Shown here in pieces: positions 56,101 through 64,000 of a stretch of 64,000 nt of DNA. Source of the DNA: Jiangella sp. DSM 45060 (GTDB taxonomy: Bacteria; Actinomycetota; Actinomycetes; Jiangellales; Jiangellaceae). The DNA is taken from contig NZ_LT629771.1 in NCBI RefSeq assembly GCF_900105175.1, positions 124,001 to 188,000 on the forward strand, read 5' to 3'. Every line of letters begins with the position of its first letter. Position 1 is the stretch's first letter. The notes under the pieces are model-generated. The model did no database searches, was not told the origin of the DNA, and saw only the letters and a program-made list of their open reading frames with translations. The position numbers and the translations under genes are program-made.

Positions 56101-58946
56101 CGTGGCTGAAGGATCCCGACGGCGACGGCGTCTACGCACTCTCGACGACGGGCCTCGCCACCGGAACGTACGAGGCCAAGGTGACGCACGGGCTGAGCTG
56201 GGACGAGAACTACGGCGCGGGCGGCGCGCCGGGCGGGTCGAACATCGCGTTCACGGTGCCCGCCGGCGCTCGCACCACGCTCAGCTACGACGTCGCCACG
56301 CACGTGCTGACGGTGACGTCGTCGGCGGCGGAGTCGCAGGCCGACCTCACCCAGCAGAAGGCGCACTGGCTGGAGCGCGGGCTGCTGGCGTGGGACCTGC
56401 CGGCGGAGGCGGCGGACTGGAGCTTCCGGCTGCACGCGGCGCCGAGCGGCGGGCTGGCGATCGACGCCGAGGCCGTCACCGGCGGGACGTCGTACCCGCT
56501 GACGCTGGGAGAGCTCCCGGAGGACGTCCGCGAGCAGTACCCGCATCTCACCACCTATGACGCGTTGACTGGTGAGGTCAAGGACATCGAGGACGTGCTC
56601 ACCGGCCAGGTCGCCGTCGCCGCGTACGACGATCTCGGGCGACTGGTCGACGCGACCGGCGTGCAGCTGCCCGGCGTCCTGGACGACGTCTACGCCGGGG
56701 CCGCGGACCGCGAGCTGGGCGTCGCCTGGCACGGACGGCGCCCCGACATCGCCGTCTGGGCGCCCACCGCGAAGCACGTCGACCTGCTCCTCACCCCGAC
56801 GGGAGGCAGCGAGCAGACCGTCCCGATGCGCCGCGACCGCGACGGCGTCTGGACCGCCCGCGGCAACCCGCGCTGGGCCGGCGCCGCCTACGCGTTCGAG
56901 GCCGACGTGTACGTGCCGGCGACGGACCGCGTCGAGACGAACGTCGTCACCGACCCGTACTCCGTCGCGCTGACGGCGAACTCGCAGCGCTCGCTCGTCG
57001 TCGACCTGGCCGATCCGGCGCTCGAACCGTCCGGCTGGGACGCGCTGGCCAAGCCGGAGCTGGCGCAGCCCGAGGACTCCACCATCTACGAGCTGCACGT
57101 CCGCGACTTCTCCATCGGCGACACGTCCGTCCCGGCGGACCACCGCGGCACCTACCAGGCGTTCACCGACGCGGACGGCGCGGGCATGCGGCACCTCTCG
57201 GCGCTCGCGGACGCCGGGCTCAACACGGTGCACCTGCTGCCGGTGTTCGACCTCGCGACGGTGCCGGAGAACCGCGCCGACCAGCAGACACCGGCCTGCG
57301 ACCTCGAGGCGCTGGCGGCCGCCGACCCGGCCGGAACCGCCCAGCAGGAGTGCACGACCGCCGTCGCGGGCCAGGACGGGTTCAACTGGGGCTACGACCC
57401 GCTGCACTACACCGTCCCGGAGGGCTCGTACGCCACCGATCCGGACGGCCCCGGCCGCACCCGTGAGTTCCGCGAGATGGTCGCCGCGCTCAACGGCGCC
57501 GGGCTGCGCGTCGTCATGGACGTCGTCTACAACCACACCCACGCCGCCGGCCAGGACGATCAGTCGGTGCTGGACCGCATCGTTCCCGGCTACTACCAGC
57601 GGCTGTCCGCCACGGGCGCCGTCGAGACGTCCACGTGCTGCGCCAACACCGCGTCGGAGCACGCGATGATGGAGAAGCTGATCGTCGACTCCGTCGTCAC
57701 CTGGGCGCGCGACTACAAGGTCGACGGGTTCCGGTTCGACCTCATGGGCCACCACAGCCGGTCGACGATGGAGCGGGTGCGGGCCGCCCTCGACGCGCTC
57801 ACCATCCAGAAGGACGGCGTCGACGGCGCGTCCGTCTACGTGTACGGCGAGGGCTGGAACTTCGGCGAGGTCGCGGACAACGCCCGGTTCCGGCAGGCCA
57901 CGCAGCTGGAGCTGTTCGGCGCCGGCATCGGCACCTTCAACGACCGGCTGCGCGACGGCGTGCGCGGCGGCGGCCCGTTCGACGACCCGCGCATTCAGGG
58001 CTTCGGCAGCGGCCTGTTCACCGACCCGAACGGCGCCGCCGTCAACGGGACGCCGGACGAGCAGCGAGAGAGGTTGCTGCACCTGCAGGACCTCGTCAAG
58101 GTCGGGCTGACCGGCAACCTGCGCGACTACGCCTTCACGGACGCCACGGGCGCGGCCGTGACCGGCGCGGACGTCGACTACAACGGCTCGCCGGCCGGCT
58201 ACACCGCCGACCCCGCCGAGGTGATCACCTACGTCGACGCGCACGACAACGAGACGCTGTTCGACGCGCTCGCGTACAAGCTGCCCGCGGACACGCCGAT
58301 GGTCGATCGGGTCCGGATGAACGTCCTCTCGCTGGCCACGACGGCGCTCGGCCAGGGCCCGTCGTTCTGGCACGCGGGCGCGGACCTGCTGCGGTCGAAG
58401 TCACTGGAACGCAACTCCTACGACTCCGGCGACTGGTTCAACCGGATCGACTGGACCGGTCAGGAGAGCACGTTCGGGTCCGGCCTGCCGCCGGCGACGG
58501 ACAACGAGGCGAAGTGGGACTTCATGCGGCCGCTGCTTGCCTCGCCGGGGCTGCGACCCGCGGCCGGTGACATGGGGACGGCGACGGCGATGGCGCAGGA
58601 CCTGCTGCGGCTGCGGTTCTCGTCGCCGCTGTTCCGGCTCGGGTCGGCCGAGCTGGTGCAGGCGCGGCTGTCGTTCGGCGACGGGGGACCGGCGCAGCCC
58701 GCCGGCGTCATCGTCATGCAGCTCGACGACCGCGCCGGCGCCGACCTCGACCCGGACCGCGAGCGGCTGGTCGTCGTCTTCAACGCGACGCCGTCGGCGG
58801 CGACGGTGCCGGTGGAGGACGGGGCGAGCCTGCGGCTGCACCCCGTCCAGGCGGCCGGCGCCGACCCCGTCGTCCGCGACTCCGTGGCGGGAGCCGCCGG
58901 CGTCACCGTCCCGGCGCGGACGGTCGCGGTGTTCGAGCAGCCCTGA
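53106..58946 (+). CDS. Secreted amylase-pullulanase with three X25-type starch modules
   Basis: 1946 aa. Signal peptide residues ~1-35 (RRLLALALAAALGTVAAAAA). Module order: X25-type domain (~58-157, ELGCPADWDPAC); GH13 alpha-amylase (~178-720) with GFRIDTVKH (Asp ~442), FMFGEVYD (Glu ~476) and FLGNHDMG (Asp ~545); a beta-rich domain (~753-860); two more X25-type domains (~877-972, ~975-1075); CBM48-like region with VAWHGRRPDIAVWAPTAKHV; and a GH13 pullulanase (~1320-1900) with FNWGYDP (family usually YNWGYDP), GFRFDLMGHH (Asp 1545), VYGEGWNF (Glu 1582) and DAHDNETLFD (Asp 1714). It should cleave alpha-1,4 and alpha-1,6 bonds of starch and pullulan outside the cell. A long antisense frame across it is shadow. 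Its last 44 bp overlap the convergent monooxygenase gene. Confidence 0.93.
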   Translation: MPTLPPSRRLLALALAAALGTVAAAAAPSAAVAPPSAAVVPPAAVTAVGAEDAAAPRVVTLVGSLQSELGCPADWDPACAATALTPTDGGGYALAAELPAGSYEFKVALNGSWDENYGAGGVANGPNLPLVLEAPAEVTFTYDDESHRIAVAPTNPPPGLTEEDEQLAGTSLRAGLTDERFYFVMADRFDNGDPSNDTGGYEVLPGTDEPRLVHGLDPADKGFYHGGDLAGILRRLDYIEDLGTTAIWLTPSFMNRPVQGSGADVSAGYHGYWITDFTRIDPHLGTNDELRQLIDEAHERGIKVFFDIITNHTADVIDYEEGAYTYVPKGEAPYTDAAGNEFDDSAYAAGDTFPELDAQTSFPYTPFFRTPEDATVKVPAWLNDPTLYHNRGDAAFDGTEGDLYGDFVGLDDLFTEQPAVRDGLINIYQYWAEFGVDGFRIDTVKHVNMDFWQRFAPEVLDAAHESGADDFFMFGEVYDANPAAMSRYTTEGGLQATIDFGFQTRAQGFATGRPTTELRDLFAGDDHYTDADSNAYSLPTFLGNHDMGRIGRFVQQTGAGAGEQLDRALLAHDLMYLTRGQPVVYYGDEQGFTGDGGDKDARQDMFPSQVSSYNDDDLIGTDATTAEENFDPDHPIYRRLAELAALRDEHPALADGAQIHRYASDDAGVYAFSRIDADEQVEYVVATNNSTDAQAVSFATFNPRTTFQPVWPASATSTRSDAQGRVTVTVPPLSAVVWRAPKPLKPSTDAPEVRFRTPGPGGTVGGRAEIGVVVPAGAAGQTNGAGQTSGFNQVTLAWRPLGTDDWRPIGTDDNAPYRVFHDVSGLAHGTLLEYRAVLKDHSGNLSVASTYGVAGEPQDDGEDPGTGGPVEQPDRVTVPGSLNSEMGCAGDWDPACVQAGLTLDPDDDVWKGTFALPAGDFEYKAAIDGSWAENYGLGARRDGPNIPLPLAAAADVTFYYDHATHWVTSDAQDPIVTVPGSFQSELGCAADWDPACMRSWLKDPDGDGVYALSTTGLATGTYEAKVTHGLSWDENYGAGGAPGGSNIAFTVPAGARTTLSYDVATHVLTVTSSAAESQADLTQQKAHWLERGLLAWDLPAEAADWSFRLHAAPSGGLAIDAEAVTGGTSYPLTLGELPEDVREQYPHLTTYDALTGEVKDIEDVLTGQVAVAAYDDLGRLVDATGVQLPGVLDDVYAGAADRELGVAWHGRRPDIAVWAPTAKHVDLLLTPTGGSEQTVPMRRDRDGVWTARGNPRWAGAAYAFEADVYVPATDRVETNVVTDPYSVALTANSQRSLVVDLADPALEPSGWDALAKPELAQPEDSTIYELHVRDFSIGDTSVPADHRGTYQAFTDADGAGMRHLSALADAGLNTVHLLPVFDLATVPENRADQQTPACDLEALAAADPAGTAQQECTTAVAGQDGFNWGYDPLHYTVPEGSYATDPDGPGRTREFREMVAALNGAGLRVVMDVVYNHTHAAGQDDQSVLDRIVPGYYQRLSATGAVETSTCCANTASEHAMMEKLIVDSVVTWARDYKVDGFRFDLMGHHSRSTMERVRAALDALTIQKDGVDGASVYVYGEGWNFGEVADNARFRQATQLELFGAGIGTFNDRLRDGVRGGGPFDDPRIQGFGSGLFTDPNGAAVNGTPDEQRERLLHLQDLVKVGLTGNLRDYAFTDATGAAVTGADVDYNGSPAGYTADPAEVITYVDAHDNETLFDALAYKLPADTPMVDRVRMNVLSLATTALGQGPSFWHAGADLLRSKSLERNSYDSGDWFNRIDWTGQESTFGSGLPPATDNEAKWDFMRPLLASPGLRPAAGDMGTATAMAQDLLRLRFSSPLFRLGSAELVQARLSFGDGGPAQPAGVIVMQLDDRAGADLDPDRERLVVVFNATPSAATVPVEDGASLRLHPVQAAGADPVVRDSVAGAAGVTVPARTVAVFEQP

Positions 58947-60015
58947 CGGGGCGCGCGGCCAGGTGCCGCACGACGTACTCCGCGTCGGTCCCGGCGCCGC
59001 CGACCAGCATGGACGCGAACCTGCTCTGGAACGCCAGGCCGGTGAAGTAGAGCCCGGGCGACGACGGCACCACGCCGAGCTCCTCCAGCGGCCAGCCGTC
59101 GTCGCCCAGGACCGGCAGCCTGATCCAGCCGAAGTCCTGGCGGAACCCCGTACACCACACCACCGCCGAGACGTCGAGCACCCGGCCGCCGTCGAGCACC
59201 GGCCGCCCGTCCCGCACGCCCGCGACCCGCTCGGTGACCCGCTCGACCCCGGCGGCGTCGAGGTCGCCCGCCCGGACCCGCAGCAGTGGTCCGCCGTGTG
59301 TCCGGATCTCCGGGCGCATCTTCCGCCCGATCGGTGTGCGCAGCGTGAACACGTGCTGGGCCAGGAACCAGAGCAGCGGGAGCGCGGTCCGGGCCCGGCG
59401 CGACTCCAGCGGGACCGGCAGCTGGCCGTTGCCGTGCCCGGCGAGGATCGTGTGGTGGTCGCGGGCCGCCTCGACGGCGATGTCCGCGCCCGAGTGCGAC
59501 GCCCCGACGACGAGGACCGGCCCCGGTGGCAGCTGGTCCGGGCGGAGGTAGTCGGTGGAGTGCAGCTGGACGATGGCCGGGTCCAGCTCGGCGGCGAACG
59601 GCGGCACGTACGCCCGCGTCCCGAACGTCCCCGTCGCCACCACGACGTTGTCGGCCGTGAACCGCCGGTCACCGCAGTCCAGGACGTACCCGTCGCCGTC
59701 GCCGCTGAGCCCCGTGACCTGGACGCCGTGCTCGACCGGCAGCTCGAACCGGGCCGCGTACGCCTCCAGATAGTCCGCGACCTCGTCCTTCGTCGGGAAC
59801 GCCCGCCCCGGACCGGGGAAGCGCATCCCCGGCAGCCCGTCGTAGCGTGCCGGGCTGTAGAGCCGCAGCGTGTCCCAGTGCCGCCGCCAGTTGTCGCCGG
59901 TCCGGGCTCGGTCGTCCAGGACGAGGAACGGCCGGTGCCGCCTGGCCAGGTGGTACCCGACGCTCAGCCCGGCCTGCCCGCCCCCGACGACGATGGTCTC
60001 GATGTGCTGGTCCAT
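58903..60015 (-). CDS. Flavin-dependent monooxygenase-like oxidoreductase
   Basis: 370 aa. FAD-binding VVGGGQAGLSVGYHLARR at the N-terminus; the second nucleotide motif LVVGASHSGADIAVEA for NADPH; and ATGTFGTRAYVP and WCTGFRQDFGWI as in flavin-containing monooxygenase/trimethylamine monooxygenase-like proteins. GGGAGGG lies upstream of the ATG and TAGCGT at 60058-60053 could be the -10. Substrate unknown. Its 3' end overlaps the pullulanase gene by 44 bp in antisense. Confidence 0.88.
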   Translation of the reverse strand: MDQHIETIVVGGGQAGLSVGYHLARRHRPFLVLDDRARTGDNWRRHWDTLRLYSPARYDGLPGMRFPGPGRAFPTKDEVADYLEAYAARFELPVEHGVQVTGLSGDGDGYVLDCGDRRFTADNVVVATGTFGTRAYVPPFAAELDPAIVQLHSTDYLRPDQLPPGPVLVVGASHSGADIAVEAARDHHTILAGHGNGQLPVPLESRRARTALPLLWFLAQHVFTLRTPIGRKMRPEIRTHGGPLLRVRAGDLDAAGVERVTERVAGVRDGRPVLDGGRVLDVSAVVWCTGFRQDFGWIRLPVLGDDGWPLEELGVVPSSPGLYFTGLAFQSRFASMLVGGAGTDAEYVVRHLAARPVRAARTPRPSAPGR

Positions 60016-60149
60016 GACGCCCTCCCGGTACGTTCGGCCAGGTCAGGCTTCGACGCTAGAACCGGCGCCGCCCCTCCCGCGTCGGGCGAACCATGCATCT
60101 TCGGGGCGGACGCGCGTGGGTAGAACTGTGTAGGGACCGGTGGTCCTCG

Positions 60150-60199
60150 TGATCATCCAGGATCTGACCCCCTATGGGTGGTCGGATCATTGATGATCA
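60150..60199 (-). terminator. Two-step inverted repeat after the TPR-LuxR gene
   Basis: Outer arms TGATCATC / GATGATCA and inner arms ATCTGACC / GGTCGGAT (one G-T pair) form a long imperfect hairpin whose edge covers the LuxR-gene stop codon. The AT-rich outer arms are unusual for the region. Terminator is the simplest reading. Confidence 0.6.
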
Positions 60200-61909
60200 T
60201 GGGTGCTGCACGAGGCCGTGCTCGTAGGCGTACGCCGTCGCTGCGGCGCGGGACGAGACGCCGAGTTTGGCGAAGATGTTGCTGACGTGCCGGGCGACCG
60301 TCTTGTCGCTGAGCACGAGCGCCGCCGCGATGGACCGGTTGCTCCGGCCGGCGGCGACCAGGCGCAGGACCTCCAGCTCGCGCGGCGTCAGCCCGCCGGC
60401 CGACCCCGGCCCCGCTCGCGACGCCACCCCAGACCCAGCCCCAGACGCCGCACCCGAGCCCAGCCCGGGCCCAACCCCCGCGCCGTCCGTCAGGCGCCGC
60501 AGCCGGTCGAGGTCCGGCCCGGCCGACAGCCGGCGGAACGTGCGCACCGCCGCGTCGAGCTCCAGCCGGGCCGCGTCGGCGTCGCCGAGGTCGCGGCAGG
60601 CCAGGCCGACCAGGACGCGGGCCCGGGCGGCCTCGTACGGGGTGTCGACCTCGTGGAAGCCTGCCCAGGAGCGCCGTGCGGCCGTCAGCGCCCCACCGGC
60701 GTCGCCGCGCACCAGCCGCACCGACGCCGTCGCGTACGCCGACATCGCCGTCAGCACCGGCACCCGGGCCCCGTCGGCGATCTCGGCCAGTTCCGCCGCG
60801 GCGTCCGCCGCATCGTCGACGGAGCCGGTCGCCAGCAGCGCCTCGACCAGCGCGGCGAGCAGGGCCGGCCGCTCGATCGGGCTCGGCGTCTCGTCCAGCG
60901 CGCGGCGCAGCCCGGCGACGGCGGGCGCCACCCGGCCCTGGCCGAGCCGGAGCAGCGCCAGCCCGGGCTGCGGGTCCAGCCCGCTCAGCCCGGCCAGCCG
61001 GTAGGCGTCCTCGGCGGCGGCCAGCTCGCCGCGTAGCCGGTGCAGCTCGGCCTGCTCGTAGTAGGCGGCGCCGGCGGCCGGCTGGCCGGGCGGGTCGGAC
61101 AGCCGGACGCAGGCGCGCCCGGCCTCGGCCAGCGCGTCGCGCCAGGCTCCCTGGTCGCGCAGGACGTGGACGCGGTGCACCTGGCACTCGCCGCGGAACG
61201 GCACGAGGTCGGGCTGCGCCTCGCACCAGCGGCTGAGCGCCGCCGTCCACTCGCGGGCCCGGCGCACGTCGAACGTCGCCCGGCAGGCGTCGATGACGGT
61301 GCAGTAGACGATGCCGGTGAGCAGCGGCCCGGCCTCGCCGGCGGTGACCGCGACCATCGCCTCGTCGAGCAGCGCGACACCCTCGGCGACCTTGCCGAGG
61401 TCGATCAGCGCCCGGCCGCGGCCCATGCGGCCGAGGATGACGAGGTCGGTGTCGTCGTGCCGCCGTCCGATGGCGACGGCCTCGGCGAACATCTCCGCGG
61501 CCACGGCCGGGTCGCCGCCGGCCACCGTCTGCCGGGCCCGGGCCGCGAGGAGGTAGCCGCTCTCGGCGCAGTCGCGCCCGGCGTCGTCGAGGAGGCGGTC
61601 GGCGCGGGCCAGCCAGCCGGTCGCCCGCGCGAACTCACCCTGGTTGATCAGTACGATCGCCAGCCAGAACGCGGACCGGACGGCCGCGTGCGGCCGGCCC
61701 TCGCGCAGCAGTTCGCGGTAGCCGCGCTCCTGCAGGTTCACGCTGTTGTCGTCGTGGCCGGCGAGGAACGCCGCGACGGCGAGCCGCTCGAGGTCGTCGG
61801 TGGGCAGCGGCGCCGCGGCGTCGGCGGCCGTGAACTGCGCGTACGCCCGCTCCCAGGCCCGCGTCTCGAACGCGGCCCGGCCCCGTTCTCGTGCCTCGGT
61901 AGTCGTCAT
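60197..61909 (-). CDS. TPR-containing LuxR-family regulator
   Basis: 570 aa. Residues ~1-470 are alpha-helical Ala-rich repeats of TPR/MalT-like type (for example [20 protein letters not shown] and [24 protein letters not shown] units). A Gly/Ser/Ala linker ([19 protein letters not shown]) leads to a Lux[24 protein letters not shown] and [19 protein letters not shown]. No Walker A is visible, so it is not a full LAL regulator. Ligand or target unknown; a link to the pullulanase cannot be shown. Confidence 0.88.
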   Translation of the reverse strand: MTTTEARERGRAAFETRAWERAYAQFTAADAAAPLPTDDLERLAVAAFLAGHDDNSVNLQERGYRELLREGRPHAAVRSAFWLAIVLINQGEFARATGWLARADRLLDDAGRDCAESGYLLAARARQTVAGGDPAVAAEMFAEAVAIGRRHDDTDLVILGRMGRGRALIDLGKVAEGVALLDEAMVAVTAGEAGPLLTGIVYCTVIDACRATFDVRRAREWTAALSRWCEAQPDLVPFRGECQVHRVHVLRDQGAWRDALAEAGRACVRLSDPPGQPAAGAAYYEQAELHRLRGELAAAEDAYRLAGLSGLDPQPGLALLRLGQGRVAPAVAGLRRALDETPSPIERPALLAALVEALLATGSVDDAADAAAELAEIADGARVPVLTAMSAYATASVRLVRGDAGGALTAARRSWAGFHEVDTPYEAARARVLVGLACRDLGDADAARLELDAAVRTFRRLSAGPDLDRLRRLTDGAGVGPGLGSGAASGAGSGVASRAGPGSAGGLTPRELEVLRLVAAGRSNRSIAAALVLSDKTVARHVSNIFAKLGVSSRAAATAYAYEHGLVQHP

Positions 61910-61968
61910 GCGCGCCCCCGACCGATCCTGCCGCCACGCTACTCCTGTGCGCGGGTGACAATCGTGGT

Positions 61969-62844
61969 GTGAGCGCTGCGGACGAGATACCCACCCGGGC
62001 CGGCGTGCTGACGGCGCGCCCGGTCGCCGCGCTGACGTCCGAGCAGGCGGCCGAGGCCATGACGCGGGCGTTCGAGGGCTACGTCGTGCCGGTGTCGGTC
62101 GACGGGCCGGGGTTCGAGCGCCGTTTCGGCGCCGAGCACCTCGACCGCTACCTCAGCGAGGTCTACACCGCCGACGGCGACCTCGTCGGCATCTGCCTCA
62201 TCACCCGGCGCGGCAGCACGGCGCGCATCGGCGGGTTCGGCTGCACGCCGGCCTACCGCGGCGTCGGGGTGGGCCGGACGCTGATGGAGCGGGCGATCGT
62301 CCGCTGCGTCGAGGCAGGCGCCACCCGCGTCACGCTCGAGGTCATCACCAGCAACGCGGCCGCGGTCCGGCTGTACGAGCGGCTCGGCTTCCGCATCGTG
62401 CGCACGCTGGTCGGCTACCGCTGGGAGCGGCCCGCCGCGGCCGGCCCGGTGCCGCCGTCCACCCCGTCCGCGATCGACCCCGCGCGGTTCGCCCGCGACG
62501 TCGCCGCCGGGCTGGAGTACGCCGACGAGCCGCCCTGGCAGCTCGCGCCCGAGACGCTGGCCGCCGCCGGGCCGCCGCGCCGGGCCTACCGGCTCGGCCC
62601 CGCCGCGGCGCTGCTCAGCCTCACCGGGACCACCGCCGTGCTGAGCGCCGTCCACACCGAACCGGCCGCCAGACGCCGTGGTCACGGCCGCGCGCTGCTG
62701 GCCGCGCTGCGCGAGGCGTTCCCCGGACGACGCTGGACGGTGCCGCCGCTCGTGCCTGAGTCGGACGGGGCCGAATTCTTCCGCGCGACGGGCTGGGTTC
62801 GCGAGGAGCTGGCCCAGTATGAGATGGTGCACGGGAACGTGTGA
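61969..62844 (+). CDS. Double GNAT acetyltransferase
   Basis: 291 aa from a GTG with GACAAT six bases upstream (likely leaderless). The N-terminal GNAT domain has [20 protein letters not shown] (motif A) and [20 protein letters not shown]. The second, weaker domain has [20 protein letters not shown] and [17 protein letters not shown]. The tandem layout recalls MshD-like or Eis-like enzymes, but mycothiol synthase identity is not supported at this level. Divergent from the TPR-LuxR gene. Confidence 0.85.
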   Translation: MSAADEIPTRAGVLTARPVAALTSEQAAEAMTRAFEGYVVPVSVDGPGFERRFGAEHLDRYLSEVYTADGDLVGICLITRRGSTARIGGFGCTPAYRGVGVGRTLMERAIVRCVEAGATRVTLEVITSNAAAVRLYERLGFRIVRTLVGYRWERPAAAGPVPPSTPSAIDPARFARDVAAGLEYADEPPWQLAPETLAAAGPPRRAYRLGPAAALLSLTGTTAVLSAVHTEPAARRRGHGRALLAALREAFPGRRWTVPPLVPESDGAEFFRATGWVREELAQYEMVHGNV

Positions 62845-62872
62845 CCGGCGTCGGGCGGGGATTCCCCACGTT

Positions 62873-62902
62873 TTGACCATGCGGCGCCCGCACAGGTATC
62901 CT
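62873..62902 (+). promoter_or_regulatory. Candidate promoter of rplM-rpsI
   Basis: TTGACC (62873-62878), 18-bp spacer, TATCCT (62897-62902), close to the str operon promoter. A partial match to the shared leader element (CGGCACGCCAGCCACC, 62929-62944) lies downstream. Confidence 0.65.
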
Positions 62903-62985
62903 GTCGTGTCGTTGTGCGTACCGGAGCGCGGCACGCCAGCCACCAGCCAGATCCATCCTCTCGACCAAAGCGAAGGCCTACGACC

Positions 62986-63429
62986 GTGCGCACGTACAGC
63001 CCCAAGCCCGGCGATGTCCAGCGCCAGTGGCATGTCATCGATGCCACCGACATCGTGCTCGGCAGGCTCGCCAGCCAGACCGCGACCCTGCTGCGCGGCA
63101 AGCACAAGCCCGTCTACGCGCCGCACGTCGACACCGGCGACTTCGTCATCGTGGTGAACGCCGACAAGGTCGCGCTCACCGGCAACAAGCTGGAGCAGAA
63201 GCTCGACCACCGGCACTCCGGCCGGCCGGGCGGCCTGCGCTCCACCAGCTACCGCGACCTCCTCGAGAAGAACCCGCGCCGGGTCATCGAGAAGGCCGTC
63301 AAGGGGATGCTCCCGCACAACAGCCTCGGGCGGCAGATGCTGTCCAAGCTGAAGGTGTACGCGGGTCCGGAGCACCCGCACCAGGCCCAGCAGCCCGTGC
63401 CGTACGAGATCGGCCAGGTCGCGCAGTGA
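62986..63429 (+). CDS. rplM: 50S ribosomal protein L13
   Basis: L13 is an early 50S assembly protein. 147 aa from the GTG at 62986 ([20 protein letters not shown]), with [40 protein letters not shown] and [14 protein letters not shown]. The frame is open upstream, but the family N-terminus fixes the start. Its stop overlaps the possible rpsI GTG. Confidence 0.98.
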   Translation: MRTYSPKPGDVQRQWHVIDATDIVLGRLASQTATLLRGKHKPVYAPHVDTGDFVIVVNADKVALTGNKLEQKLDHRHSGRPGGLRSTSYRDLLEKNPRRVIEKAVKGMLPHNSLGRQMLSKLKVYAGPEHPHQAQQPVPYEIGQVAQ

Positions 63430-63917
63430 GTGAGGACATGACTGAGACCACCGTCGACGAGATCGACACCGACGAGGCTCCCATCGAGAGCTACACCTCC
63501 GAGTCGGCGCCGTCGCGCTTCTCGAACATCGAGGCCGCCGCGGCCACCGGCCGGCGCAAGCAGGCCATCGCGCGCGTCCGCATCGCGCCCGGCACCGGGC
63601 AGTGGACCATCAACGGCCGCACGCTCGACGCCTACTTCCCGAACAAGGTGCACCAGCAGCTGGTCAGCTCGCCGCTGGTCGAGCTCGAGCTGGGCGACCG
63701 CTACGACATCGTCGCCCGCATCGACGGCGGCGGCGTCACCGGCCAGGCCGGCGCGCTGCGGCTGGGCATCGCCCGGGCGCTGAACGCCGCCGACACCGAG
63801 AACAACCGCCCGGCGCTGAAGAAGGCCGGCTTCCTCACCCGCGACGCCCGCGTCACGGAGCGGAAGAAGGCCGGTCTCAAGAAGGCCCGCAAGGCTCCGC
63901 AGTACAGCAAGCGCTGA
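63426..63917 (+). CDS. rpsI: 30S ribosomal protein S9
   Basis: S9, whose C-terminal tail reaches the P-site tRNA. From the GTG overlapping the rplM stop the protein has 163 aa; ATG 63438 (159 aa) is the alternative. An acidic N-terminal extension of ~40 residues ([20 protein letters not shown]) precedes the S9 core ([20 protein letters not shown]). The basic C-terminus [12 protein letters not shown] has the invariant SKR end. Confidence 0.97.
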   Translation: MSEDMTETTVDEIDTDEAPIESYTSESAPSRFSNIEAAAATGRRKQAIARVRIAPGTGQWTINGRTLDAYFPNKVHQQLVSSPLVELELGDRYDIVARIDGGGVTGQAGALRLGIARALNAADTENNRPALKKAGFLTRDARVTERKKAGLKKARKAPQYSKR

Positions 63918-63940
63918 TTTCGCGCACCGCGCGAGCATCC

Positions 63941-63982
63941 GCGAACGGCCCCGGGGGGTATACAGAACCCGGGGCCGTTCGC
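63941..63982 (+). terminator. Terminator of rplM-rpsI
   Basis: Perfect 15-bp arms GCGAACGGCCCCGGG / CCCGGGGCCGTTCGC with a 12-nt loop, 23 bp after the rpsI stop and followed by GTTTCCC. Confidence 0.92.
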
Positions 63983-64000
63983 GTTTCCCATCGTTCGTCC

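Noticed and set aside
53058..58373. A 1771-codon open frame antisense to the amylase-pullulanase gene
   Set aside because: It is the mirror of strongly biased high-GC codons on the plus strand; composition is Arg/Val/Asp-rich and shows no domain.

Overview
The window is a high-GC actinobacterial chromosome segment. The evidence is GTG starts, GTGA and ATGA gene overlaps, and A/E/K-rich tails on L29, L17 and S3. Cys-free S4, zinc-ribbon S14 and an adk with a short lid point the same way. The genus cannot be fixed from sequence alone; a Jiangella-like or Nocardioides-like soil actinomycete would fit.

Region 1 (1-2.3 kb) is accessory. A minus-strand ADP-ribosyltransferase-like protein with a Pro/Ala/Thr linker overlaps a truncated acidic gene that runs off the left edge. 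A divergent HExxH zincin-like protein lies beside it.

Region 2 (2.3-25.8 kb) is the translation core: rpsL-rpsG-fusA-tuf; then rpsJ-rplC-rplD-rplW-rplB-rpsS-rplV-rpsC-rplP-rpmC-rpsQ; rplN-rplX-rplE-rpsZ-rpsH-rplF-rplR-rpsE-rpmD-rplO; secY-adk-map; a DUF1707 gene; then infA-rpmJ-rpsM-rpsK-rpsD, rpoA-rplQ and truA. The rpsL and rpsJ leaders share a 24-nt identical element. The rpsJ and infA promoters share an 11-mer around the -35. map appears to start on ATC.

Region 3 (25.8-62.9 kb) separates truA from rplM-rpsI, which lie much closer in relatives I know. It holds: (a) a minus operon of a cNMP-binding protein, a metallo-beta-lactamase-fold hydrolase and an SGNH lipoprotein; (b) a tightly packed 14-kb plus operon encoding a REC-HTH-class III nucleotide cyclase fusion, one MacB/LolD-type ATPase, four paralogous FtsX-type permeases, a histidine kinase and a NarL-type regulator, followed by a REC-only regulator; (c) an ABC-F ATPase, a GNAT enzyme, an FAD oxidoreductase divergent from HxlR, and divergent citrate synthases; (d) a 167-bp tandem-repeat region; (e) a secreted amylase-pullulanase behind a likely MalR-type operator; (f) a flavin monooxygenase, a TPR-LuxR regulator and a double GNAT. 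A GGGGTGC-TG-GCACCCC dyad, perfect twice and degenerate once, lies 57-59 bp before the start codons of three of the signalling genes. This ties (a), (b) and the orphan regulator into one candidate regulon, the most interesting system here.

Region 4 (62.9-64 kb) is rplM-rpsI with its own promoter and a strong terminator.
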